A program made the position numbers and the translations under genes. A DNA stretch of 8,409 nt from Candidatus Woesearchaeota archaeon (GTDB lineage: Archaea > Nanobdellota > Nanobdellia > Woesearchaeales > UBA525): positions 2,995 to 11,403 of the forward strand of contig DUGD01000082.1 of assembly GCA_013331575.1 (NCBI GenBank), given 5' to 3'. Below the pieces are notes generated by a model. The model did no database searches, was not told where the DNA came from, and saw nothing but the letters and a program-made list of their open reading frames with translations. Positions 1 through 5,913 of the stretch are shown in pieces. Each line of letters opens with the position of its first letter. Within the stretch, counting starts at the first letter, position 1.

Positions 1-122
1 CTAACGACGATAACGTCTAAGCGTGACGAATAGGGTCATAATTAGACTGTCAACAAACAGTATGTCGCTGTCGTAATCGTTCTATCTCCCGTGTTCGTTA
101 TCCGTGCCTGTATACCGTCACA

Positions 123-130
123 TTCATATA
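123..130 (+). promoter_or_regulatory. TATA-like box before the small membrane protein gene
   Basis: TTCATATA lies with its centre about 26 nt upstream of the ATG at 153. That is the archaeal TATA-to-start-site distance, so transcription may begin at or next to the start codon and give a leaderless mRNA. This fits the absence of any Shine-Dalgarno-like sequence before this ATG. Sequence match only; no independent support. Confidence 0.35.
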
Positions 131-152
131 GTCATCATGACGCATTCGATGT

Positions 153-374
153 ATGGCAAAACGCTCTAAGACCGATGTGAAGAAGACAACGATCGCTTGC
201 GATGATACTTCCTGTGGGTGCCACAAAAGCGCCTCGGGGCTCGTCATCGCCGGATGCCTCTTGTCCGGTTTCGGACTAGGGTTCCTCATCGACAATGTGC
301 CGGCAGGACTCTTCGGCGGTCTTGGCATCGGTCTCCTCATCGCGGCGAGCATGCGCTACCGTTGCAAGTGCTGA
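153..374 (+). CDS. small two-helix membrane protein with cysteine clusters
   Basis: A 73-residue protein of no family I recognise. The N-terminus is Lys-rich (residues 1-12), followed by a cysteine cluster (C16, C21, C23) and H24. Two hydrophobic Gly-rich segments (about 29-46 and 50-66) are separated by a short loop IDNVP, and the end is basic with C71 and C73. This looks like a helical hairpin with both termini on the same, probably cytoplasmic, side, so the N- and C-terminal cysteines could meet to bind a metal or form disulfides; that is inference. The ATG at 153 has no ribosome site but has a TATA-like box 26 nt upstream. The gene lies 145 nt before ppa on the same strand. Both hydrophobic segments and an intact frame in a gene-sized gap argue that it is real. 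Confidence 0.6.
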   Translation: MAKRSKTDVKKTTIACDDTSCGCHKSASGLVIAGCLLSGFGLGFLIDNVPAGLFGGLGIGLLIAASMRYRCKC

Positions 375-480
375 CTCTGCCGGTGGGAGTTCCATCATTG
401 AACGTTCAGTCGGGTTCGGCGTCGGAGTTCAGTATCGATAGTCAATCTCGTGATTCGGCGCCTGAACATTCCGCAGAATC

Positions 481-490
481 TTTAAAAATA
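481..490 (+). promoter_or_regulatory. TATA box for ppa
   Basis: TTTAAAAATA is an isolated AT block in GC-rich surroundings and is close to the archaeal TATA consensus. Its centre is about 35 nt upstream of the ppa ATG at 520, so initiation would be expected around 510, leaving a very short leader. The AAGGTG at 510-515 would then sit at the extreme 5' end of the mRNA. No bacterial -35/-10 pair is evident here. Confidence 0.5.
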
Positions 491-519
491 GGTCGGGGTT
501 GGCGTGACGAAGGTGTTCC

Positions 520-1059
520 ATGGTGCATTACTGGCATGATATCCCTGCAACGACTACAACTACCGACGATTTCGTCCATGCGGTGATCGAGATCCCTGAG
601 GGAAGTAGCAATAAGTTCGAGTACGATAAGGAGTACGGCATCATCCGTCTCGATCGTGTCCTGTTCACGAGCACGCATTATCCTGCGAATTACGGTTTTG
701 TGCCGAGGACGTACGCCGATGACGATGATCCTCTCGACATTTTGGTGCTGTGCACGCAGCGCATGGTCCCCGGCGTTCTCATGCGTGCCCGTGTCCTTGG
801 CATGTTCTTCATGGTGGATGGCGACGAGCTCGATATCAAGATCATAGCTGCAAGCAGCAACGATCCGACTTTCGCCGATATCATTGATATCCACCAATTG
901 CCTCATCATGTGCTCTCGGAGATGACGCACTTCTTCGAGGTCTACAAGGAGCTCGAGCACAAAAAGACGAAGGTGATGAAGACCAAAGGCCGCGCGGATG
1001 CGCTTGAAGCGATCGAGAAGAGTCGGAAGGCGTATGACGAGAAGTTCGCGAAGCGCTGA
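520..1059 (+). CDS. ppa: inorganic pyrophosphatase, family I
   Basis: Soluble cytoplasmic enzyme hydrolysing diphosphate to two phosphates, which pulls nucleotide polymerisation and other PPi-releasing reactions forward. The 179 residues match the usual prokaryotic family I length. The active-site residues can be placed by comparison with the E. coli enzyme: E24 in IEIPEGS, K32 and E34 in NKFE, R46, Y58 in PANYGF, the metal-binding signature DDDPLDI with D68, D70 and D73, then D100, D105 and K107 in MVDGDELDIK, and Y142-K143 in VYKELE. Nothing essential is missing. The signature has DDD where DGD is usual, a mild change. The start ATG at 520 has AAGGTG four bases upstream. The C-terminus (about 147-179) is Lys-rich. 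The next gene follows on the same strand after 88 nt and may be cotranscribed. Confidence 0.96.
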   Translation: MVHYWHDIPATTTTTDDFVHAVIEIPEGSSNKFEYDKEYGIIRLDRVLFTSTHYPANYGFVPRTYADDDDPLDILVLCTQRMVPGVLMRARVLGMFFMVDGDELDIKIIAASSNDPTFADIIDIHQLPHHVLSEMTHFFEVYKELEHKKTKVMKTKGRADALEAIEKSRKAYDEKFAKR

Positions 1060-1115
1060 TCATCGCTCGTCGCGTCCGCCCAAGCGATGTTCGACCACGG
1101 CGGGCGCGCTACAAC

Positions 1116-1144
1116 GCTGAGTGCATCGCAATGCTGAGTGCATC
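1116..1144 (+). repeat. short direct repeat before the glycosylase-dioxygenase gene
   Basis: GCTGAGTGCATC occurs at 1116-1127 and again at 1133-1144, 17 nt apart, just before the ATG at 1148. It could be an operator-like element in the short ppa spacer or a chance tandem duplication. It also creates the in-frame GTG at 1121 that lengthens the open frame without adding conserved sequence. Confidence 0.35.
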
Positions 1145-1147
1145 ATC

Positions 1148-2206
1148 ATGAACACGTTCCTGCCACACCCTGATTTCGCGAAGAGCGCGGAGACGCTCGA
1201 CACGCGACGTCTCGGCAAGCAACGTGTCGAGGCGTGGCAGATACTCCTCGCGCTCACCGAAGATGGCCGTGGCTGGCGGACGCACCCCGCGACCGTCATG
1301 TGGTGCGGGCACGAGTACCAGCTCGCGGCGTACGGCGTCGCTGTATGCGACGAGTGGATAGCCCGTGGCTACAAGGATTCGCTGCGCGAGCGTTTCGTGG
1401 TGTTCATGACTGGTTGGCGCGGCACGCGGCGAGCCCCATCGTGGCTCGGGGATGAGCGGTTCCATCGCGCCATGCAGAGCAATCTCTTGCGCAAGGATGA
1501 GGCGCACTACCGTCCCCATTTCGGCGATGTGCCTGATGATATGCCGTATCTCTGGGGTAACGTCCCTGACCACCGCACGACGTTGCTCCGGTCATGGATC
1601 AAGGAACGCCATCTCTTGCCCGGCGCCGTCGCGGGATACGCGAGGAGATTCTCGGCCGCAACACCGTTCCCGCATCTTCTCCTGCGCGACCTCCTCTTGC
1701 CGGGGAGGATCGCGGAGCTCGAGGCCGCGCTCGACCGTGTCGCGTTCGAACGCAAGGAGTCCGATCTCTTTTCGCTCTGGCAGTCAGGCGACCTCGCGGG
1801 TTCGCGAGACGCGTTCCTACGCGTCTTCATCGGGTTCCTCGGGAGCGACGACTTGCGTAGCTACCTCGAGGCTATCATCGGCACGCGCCTTGCGCCGAGA
1901 GCGGTGGATTGCGCGGCGACGCGATATGATGATGGCGACCATCTCCTCTGCCATGATGATCGGCTTGAAGGGCGGAAGCTCGCGTACATCCTGTATCTCG
2001 GGGAGTCGTTCACCGCGAAGGACGGCGGAGCGTTATGCCTGTTATCGAGCAACCGCGACGGGACGCCTTGTGAGGTTGTCACGCGCTATCCGCCGCGCCG
2101 CAACTCGCTCGCCATCTTCCTCGTATCGCCAACGAGCCACCATACGGTGTCGGAGAATGTCGGCGGCAAGCGGCGCGTCGCGGTGAGCGGGTGGTTCCAT
2201 GGGTGA
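1148..2206 (+). CDS. pyrimidine dimer DNA glycosylase-like domain fused to 2OG-Fe(II) dioxygenase
   Basis: A 352-residue two-domain protein. Residues 1-165 match the Pyr_excise family (T4 endonuclease V-like): MNTFLPHPDF, LGKQRVEAWQIL with E28 as the likely catalytic Glu, THPATVMWCGHEYQL and EWIARGYKDS. Residues about 172-352 form a Tpa1/prolyl-hydroxylase-like double-stranded beta-helix: entry strand PFPHLLLRDLL, iron ligands H269 and D271 in LLCHDD, GGAL, distal ligand H332 in SPTSHHTV, and 2-oxoglutarate-binding R343 before VSGWFHG. Both active sites look complete. I chose ATG 1148 over the in-frame GTG at 1121 because the family begins exactly at MN-FLP, and T4 endonuclease V uses its N-terminal amine in catalysis. 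Likely activities are cleavage at damaged or modified bases plus an Fe/2OG oxidation; the oxidation substrate is unknown. The following dioxygenase-like gene overlaps its end. Confidence 0.88.
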   Translation: MNTFLPHPDFAKSAETLDTRRLGKQRVEAWQILLALTEDGRGWRTHPATVMWCGHEYQLAAYGVAVCDEWIARGYKDSLRERFVVFMTGWRGTRRAPSWLGDERFHRAMQSNLLRKDEAHYRPHFGDVPDDMPYLWGNVPDHRTTLLRSWIKERHLLPGAVAGYARRFSAATPFPHLLLRDLLLPGRIAELEAALDRVAFERKESDLFSLWQSGDLAGSRDAFLRVFIGFLGSDDLRSYLEAIIGTRLAPRAVDCAATRYDDGDHLLCHDDRLEGRKLAYILYLGESFTAKDGGALCLLSSNRDGTPCEVVTRYPPRRNSLAIFLVSPTSHHTVSENVGGKRRVAVSGWFHG

Positions 2207-2858
2207 ACCGCGCGCCGTCATTTTAAGAATAGTTAAGCGCAATGCAGTCTCTCCGTCCGGGCGGGACGGCGGTCGAGGCGGCGCCAAAGGCGGTGCTGTG
2301 TCGCTCGATCCGCGCCTGCGCGAACCGCAGGCCCTGGCGGCGTTGCGGACCGCGTTCCGTCGTGATGGTGCCATCGCAATCTCCGGCGCGCTCACGGCAG
2401 CATCGCTTCGTGCATTGCATGCAGCGACATCGCGAGGTTTCACGCGCACTTTTGTTCCGGACCGCTACTCCTATGGCGCGATGCCTCTCCATGCCGACAT
2501 GGGCGGTATTGTATCGTTCGTCGAGTCCATCACGGGCTCTTCATCCAAGATGTCTGGCTTGGGCGCGATTCCTGCCGGTTCGGTTGCGCGTTTCGGCCAT
2601 GGTGATTACACGTTGTTGCATGACAATCTCCCTGTCGCTCCTGCACATCGTATCGTGGCGTTCGTCGTCATCGATGATTGGGATGCTTCCTCCGGCGGCG
2701 ATATCGTGTGGACCCGCGACGGCGAGACGCTCCTGCGGCTCTCCATCATGAAGAATATTTTATACGTGATCAGGGAGGAGAAGGGCTCACGCGCGTTTGT
2801 GAAGTACGTGAATCATCGTGCTGGGAGAACATCGTTTCGCCTCATCCTACTCTCATGA
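2199..2858 (+). CDS. divergent 2OG-Fe(II) dioxygenase-like protein
   Basis: A 219-residue protein with a dioxygenase-like layout. An N-terminal helix region (about 43-80, FRRDGAIAISGALT) is followed by a core with GHGDYTLLHD (133-142), FVVIDDWDASSGGDIVW, then MKNILYVI and a terminal FVKYVNHRAGRTSFRLI. H141 aligns with the first iron ligand of the upstream gene's LLCHDD motif, but here it reads HDN, so the usual HxD aspartate is Asn and D142 is displaced. H206 and R214 could be the distal His and 2-oxoglutarate Arg. It may be a variant iron site or a non-catalytic relative. ATG 2199 overlaps the previous stop by 8 nt. Residues 1-33 are Gly/Arg-rich and unconserved-looking, so GTG 2298, with AAAGG 7 nt upstream, is a credible alternative start. 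Dioxygenase fold fairly likely; activity unsure. Confidence 0.7.
   Translation: MGEPRAVILRIVKRNAVSPSGRDGGRGGAKGGAVSLDPRLREPQALAALRTAFRRDGAIAISGALTAASLRALHAATSRGFTRTFVPDRYSYGAMPLHADMGGIVSFVESITGSSSKMSGLGAIPAGSVARFGHGDYTLLHDNLPVAPAHRIVAFVVIDDWDASSGGDIVWTRDGETLLRLSIMKNILYVIREEKGSRAFVKYVNHRAGRTSFRLILLS
2221..2231 (+). promoter_or_regulatory. possible TATA-like box before an alternative start of the dioxygenase-like gene
   Basis: TTTTAAGAATA is an isolated AT-rich patch just after the glycosylase-dioxygenase stop. If it is a TATA box, initiation near 2250 would serve a start at the in-frame GTG at 2298 rather than the overlapping ATG at 2199. Composition-based guess. Confidence 0.25.
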
Positions 2859-2862
2859 TGGT

Positions 2863-2904
2863 CGGATGGCGCGTTTCTGTGTGCGCTACGCTGTTCGCTA
2901 TCCG
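2863..2904. terminator. inverted repeat at a convergent gene junction
   Basis: CGGATGGCG (2863-2871) can pair with CGCTATCCG (2896-2904): nine pairs including one G-T, with a 24-nt loop. It fills the 39-nt gap between the convergent dioxygenase-like and deoxyribosyltransferase-like genes and covers the latter's stop codon. Its position suits a bidirectional 3'-end structure, but no strong T-run follows on either strand. Confidence 0.35.
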
Positions 2905-3455
2905 CGGTAGGTAACTCCTTCGATGTTGCGCTGGCGCATGCGTATCTCGTCAACGATGCGTTCGCATGCGTTTTCGAGGTTGTCGCAGAGCGGTACATTC
3001 GGGCAATCCTGCGAAAATCTCCGTCTGTAGTATTTCGCGCCGGTGAATCCATCCTCGATTCCCAGTACCATGACATTCCCGTCGCGCATGGTGCGTTCTT
3101 TCCATTCTCCTATCTCGAAGCGTGAGGTCTGCGCGTATGCCCTTTCGCACAGGTGATGGCTTTCCGCGGCGCACCACACCAGTACTCCGCCGTGTTGTCC
3201 CGCTCTGCGTAGGTGCCGTGTCTCCCAATCCACTTGCTCGTTGTACAGTTCGTCGGAGAAATCACCGTGGCTGTACGATGCATCCGGTCTTCGGGGGTTC
3301 GCGATGTTGAACTCGGGCGCGATACGGTGGATGATGCCGATAGCATCGTCTTGCCAGCGACGTGCGCCCTGTATCGGGCCCACGAGGAAGATAAGTGGTC
3401 CCTGGAGGGACTCGTCGTATGCTGGCGGGATGAGTACCTTGCCGGTCATTATCAT
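2898..3455 (-). CDS. nucleoside 2-deoxyribosyltransferase-like protein
   Basis: A 185-residue protein resembling the Nuc_deoxyri_tr2 family. It has the N-terminal Rossmann-like motif IFLVGPIQGARRWQ (22-35) and then IANPRR (51-56). EQVDWETRHL (73-82) and VLVWCA (91-96) follow, with SRFEIGEW (111-118), whose E114 or E117 would be the acidic catalytic position. Family members cleave or exchange the N-glycosidic bond of (deoxy)nucleosides or nucleotides, often for salvage or for sanitising modified nucleotides; the substrate here cannot be told. The start ATG at 3455 is preceded by AGGAA about 10 nt upstream; a second in-frame ATG lies two codons later. An A-rich stretch on the coding strand (3471-3485) could hold its promoter. 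It is the last gene of the - strand block, 250 nt after gnd, and converges on the dioxygenase pair. Confidence 0.82.
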   Translation of the reverse strand: MIMTGKVLIPPAYDESLQGPLIFLVGPIQGARRWQDDAIGIIHRIAPEFNIANPRRPDASYSHGDFSDELYNEQVDWETRHLRRAGQHGGVLVWCAAESHHLCERAYAQTSRFEIGEWKERTMRDGNVMVLGIEDGFTGAKYYRRRFSQDCPNVPLCDNLENACERIVDEIRMRQRNIEGVTYRG

Positions 3456-3525
3456 ATATGCTCAGTTCCTGTTTTTATGTTTTTCTTGTGTTCTTCGTTG
3501 TAGTGATTATGATCGTTGTATCGTT

Positions 3526-3642
3526 CCTGCCGCGGCGGTAGGATTGCTGGTGCAACATTGTCTCGACGCTCGTAGTGGCGGGGGCCCTTTTTCCCCGCAC
3601 TCGCGTCTTGGGGTGTATGCCAAGGCGGCAGGATTGCCTGTC
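3526..3642. other. hairpin- and repeat-rich intergenic region
   Basis: The 250-nt spacer between gnd and the deoxyribosyltransferase-like gene holds no convincing gene. It has three short inverted repeats: CCTGCCG/CGGTAGG (3526-3542, one G-T pair), GCGGGG/CCCCGC (3579-3598 region) and CTTGG/CCAAG (3607-3624). It also has an imperfect direct repeat exactly 90 bp apart: GGCGGTAGGATTGC (3534-3547) and GGCGGCAGGATTGC (3624-3637). This could be a structured 3' end of the gnd transcript, a small RNA, or a regulator site. No tRNA or rRNA signature is present. Bases 3643-3705 show nothing notable. Confidence 0.35.
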
Positions 3643-3705
3643 TGAATTGCATGTGTGCAGAACGCTGCTGTGCCGATTATTGTTTGAATGAGTCTGTTCT
3701 CTGCG

Positions 3706-4605
3706 CTATTTCTCCTTCACTTTGTGGCTGCCGAACTCGTTACGCTGCGCGGCGACGATCTTGTACGCGAAGCTCTCCTCTTGGCGTGAGAGATAGCGCG
3801 AGGAGAGCGCGTGCGTGCCCGATAGGAATGGGATGTCGTGCTCGAGCGCCTCTTGCACTGTCCATTTCCCTTCGCCGTTGTCCTCGATGAAATCGGCTAT
3901 CTTGTTGAGCGCAGGGTCTTTCTCGAGCGCTTGGCGCGTGCAGTCCATGAGGTATCCGCGGATGATCGATCCGTTGCAGTACAGCCGCGATATCGCCGGG
4001 AGGTCGAGGTCTTTGTAGTGGCCGTTCTTCAGCACGTCGAACCCCTCGCCTATCGCTTGCATCTGCGCGTATTCGATGGCGTTATGCACCATCTTGACGT
4101 AATGGCCGGTACCCGCCGATCCGCAGTGCATGTAGCCGCTCTCCACGCTCATGTCTCGGAGTACCGGTTCGATGTGGTCGAACGCCTCTTTGCTGCCGCC
4201 CGCCATGGTGCAGTAGCCTATTTTCGCCGCGAGGGTTCCGCCGCTCACACCCACGTCTACGAAGTTGATGCCTTTGAGGCTCGCGAGCTGTGATCGCCTG
4301 ATGCTATCTTTGTATTGGCTGTTCCCTCCGTCGATGATGATGTCGCCGGGTGCGAGCTGTCCCAGCATCGATGTGAATATCGATTCTGTCACGTCTCCCG
4401 ATGGGAGCATGAGCCATACTATGCGTGGTGGCGCAAGGAGCTTCGCTATCTCGGTGTGGTCATCGACCACTCTGCACCCTTGCGCTTTGACCTCTTCGCG
4501 CGGCTCGGGAGATCTGTTCCACGCGAGCACATCGTGTCCTTTCTCTTTGAGCCTGAGCGCGATGCCCTTGCCCATGCGTCCTAGTCCGAGAATCGCTATC
4601 TCCAT
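3706..4605 (-). CDS. gnd: 6-phosphogluconate dehydrogenase, decarboxylating (short type)
   Basis: Oxidises and decarboxylates 6-phosphogluconate to ribulose 5-phosphate and CO2 with reduction of NAD(P)+. The 299 residues match the short (YqeC/GndA-like) form rather than the roughly 470-residue form. Visible are the Rossmann motif GLGRMG (7-12), IDGGNSQYKDS (91-101), the substrate loop DVGVSGG (117-123), the catalytic helix GTGHYVKMVHNAIEYAQ with K171 and N175, and GKWTVQEALE (246-255). N30-R31-S32 after the second beta strand resembles the NADP-binding Asn-Arg-Ser/Thr of long NADP-dependent enzymes, whereas an acidic residue there would indicate NAD. The ATG has GGTGA ending four bases upstream. 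It follows tktC on the same strand after 165 nt, so it may have its own promoter but belongs to the same pentose phosphate cluster. Confidence 0.95.
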   Translation of the reverse strand: MEIAILGLGRMGKGIALRLKEKGHDVLAWNRSPEPREEVKAQGCRVVDDHTEIAKLLAPPRIVWLMLPSGDVTESIFTSMLGQLAPGDIIIDGGNSQYKDSIRRSQLASLKGINFVDVGVSGGTLAAKIGYCTMAGGSKEAFDHIEPVLRDMSVESGYMHCGSAGTGHYVKMVHNAIEYAQMQAIGEGFDVLKNGHYKDLDLPAISRLYCNGSIIRGYLMDCTRQALEKDPALNKIADFIEDNGEGKWTVQEALEHDIPFLSGTHALSSRYLSRQEESFAYKIVAAQRNEFGSHKVKEK

Positions 4606-4707
4606 GATTTCACCGTGTCTTGCTACTTGTCTGCCCTGTTTTGTGTCTGTCGCGTCTAGCGTGCCATCCGTTTTCCATTTATTCCGTGCCGTTTATCTTC
4701 TTTTTCC

Positions 4708-4733
4708 ATACTCATCGATTCATCATTGAGTAT
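4708..4733. repeat. 7-bp perfect inverted repeat between tktC and gnd
   Basis: ATACTCA (4708-4714) and TGAGTAT (4727-4733) are perfect reverse complements around a 12-nt centre. The element sits 38 nt after the tktC stop and about 100 nt before gnd. It could be a 3'-end hairpin of the upstream transcript or an operator for gnd. In the direction of transcription an A-rich, not U-rich, tract follows, so it is not a standard intrinsic terminator. Confidence 0.35.
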
Positions 4734-4770
4734 CTGCCGTTACTCCCGTCGTCAGGCCTGCGCTGTCGGA

Positions 4771-5913
4771 TTATCGTTTTTTCGTCTTGGTTATCCTCTT
4801 TATCACGCTACCGCTCACTTTGAGGGTATCGCGTTTGCCCGCGCCTTTCTTGCGGTCGATGGCGCGTTTCGCCGCTGCGACGATGTCTTTTGCCCGGAGG
4901 CCGTATTTGTCCATGAGGTCCGGCGCGTTACCGCTCTCGCAGAAGGTGTCTTTGACGCCGACGCGTTCGAGCGGCGCGATTATGTGTCCGCAGAGCACTT
5001 CCGCGACCGCTCCGCCGAGTCCGCCTGTGATCTGGTGCTCTTCAGCAGTCACGATCGCGCCCGTGTCGTGCGCTGCATCTATGATCGCTCGTTCATCGAT
5101 CGGTTTGATGGTGTGCATGTCGAGCACGCGTGCTGTTATCTTCGCTTTCGCGAGCTCTTCGGCCGCGAGCATCGCTTCGCGCACCATGATGCCGCACGCG
5201 ATGATAGTCACGTCATCGCCATCCCGTAGCTTGACCGCTTTGCCTATCTCGAACGGCGTCTCTTCAGTAGTCACTTGCGGGAATTTCTCCCGTCCGCCGC
5301 GCAGATAGAATGGTCCTGGTGTCTTCGCGGCCGCGAGCGTTGCTTTCCGCATCTCTATCGCGTCCGCCGGTACGATGATCGTTATGCGTGGCAGGCATCG
5401 TAGTATCGCGACGTCTTCGAGCGCTTGATGTGTCGCGCCGTCTTGTCCGACGGTGATGCCTGCATGGCCGCCGTAGATCTTCACGTTAGCGTTCGAGTAG
5501 CACATGCTCACGCGCACCTGGTCCCAGCTCCGGCCGGGGTTGAATACCGCGAAGCTCGCATTGAACGCTACTTTTCCCGTGTGCGCCATGCCGCAGGATA
5601 CGCCGATGAGATTCTGTTCTGCGATGCCCACTTCCACGAAGCGATCAGGGTATGTTTTCTTGAACTCTTCGAGGCGGTCGCTGTCGGTGAGGTCTGCGCA
5701 GAGCGCTACGACATTGGGGTCGTCTTTAGCGGCTAGCATGATGCCTTCGCCGAAACCGTCGCGTATCGCCTTGACGATCTCTTTCGGTTTCTCCGTTCCG
5801 TTGTCGCGCTTAGCGTTGTTTGCCGCGATCTCTTTCACGCCGTTTTTCACCGTGTTCTTCGTGTCTGCAGGGATGTTCGCATCCGTCGGTTGTTGTCTCT
5901 TGTTCTCGGGCAT
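4771..5913 (-). CDS. tktC: transketolase, C-terminal subunit
   Basis: Carries the pyrimidine-binding and C-terminal domains of transketolase and must pair with the TktN product to bind thiamine diphosphate and move two-carbon units between sugar phosphates. Landmarks are CADLTDSDR (72-80), the cofactor-activating Glu E99 in VGIAEQNLIG, AFNASFAVF (116-124), VGQDGATHQALED (155-167), FYLRGGREK, and the C-terminal ITGGLGGAVAE. At 380 residues it is longer than the roughly 310-320 usual for this subunit. The excess is a polar, low-complexity N-terminal stretch (about 1-45, Lys/Asn/Thr-rich) and a basic C-terminal tail (about 355-380). ATG 5913 overlaps the tktN stop as ATGA and has AGAGGTGG five bases upstream. 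The in-frame GTG at 5922 falls inside that ribosome site and is less likely. Confidence 0.95.
   Translation of the reverse strand: MPENKRQQPTDANIPADTKNTVKNGVKEIAANNAKRDNGTEKPKEIVKAIRDGFGEGIMLAAKDDPNVVALCADLTDSDRLEEFKKTYPDRFVEVGIAEQNLIGVSCGMAHTGKVAFNASFAVFNPGRSWDQVRVSMCYSNANVKIYGGHAGITVGQDGATHQALEDVAILRCLPRITIIVPADAIEMRKATLAAAKTPGPFYLRGGREKFPQVTTEETPFEIGKAVKLRDGDDVTIIACGIMVREAMLAAEELAKAKITARVLDMHTIKPIDERAIIDAAHDTGAIVTAEEHQITGGLGGAVAEVLCGHIIAPLERVGVKDTFCESGNAPDLMDKYGLRAKDIVAAAKRAIDRKKGAGKRDTLKVSGSVIKRITKTKKR

Noticed and set aside
1..33. An open frame from the left edge ending at TAG 31-33, possibly the 3' end of an upstream + strand gene.
   Set aside because: Only ten codons are visible and they carry no recognisable motif; chance is as likely.
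46..61. ACTGT-CAACAA-ACAGT hairpin near the left edge.
   Set aside because: A 5-bp stem is weak and expected by chance; no T-run follows.
400..409. TGAACGTTCA palindrome between the first gene and ppa.
   Set aside because: A single 10-bp palindrome with no second copy or promoter relation; too little to call an operator.
442..960. Long open frame antisense to ppa (172 residues).
   Set aside because: It covers a clear pyrophosphatase gene, has no recognisable motif, and mirrors its codon pattern.
1452..2186. Long + strand frame inside the glycosylase-dioxygenase gene (244 residues, Ser/Arg-rich).
   Set aside because: An out-of-frame shadow with composition typical of shifted GC-rich codons; the other frame carries both conserved domains.
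3241..3645. + strand frame spanning the deoxyribosyltransferase-like gene and the spacer.
   Set aside because: It is antisense to a recognised gene over half its length, with no motif and no start signal.
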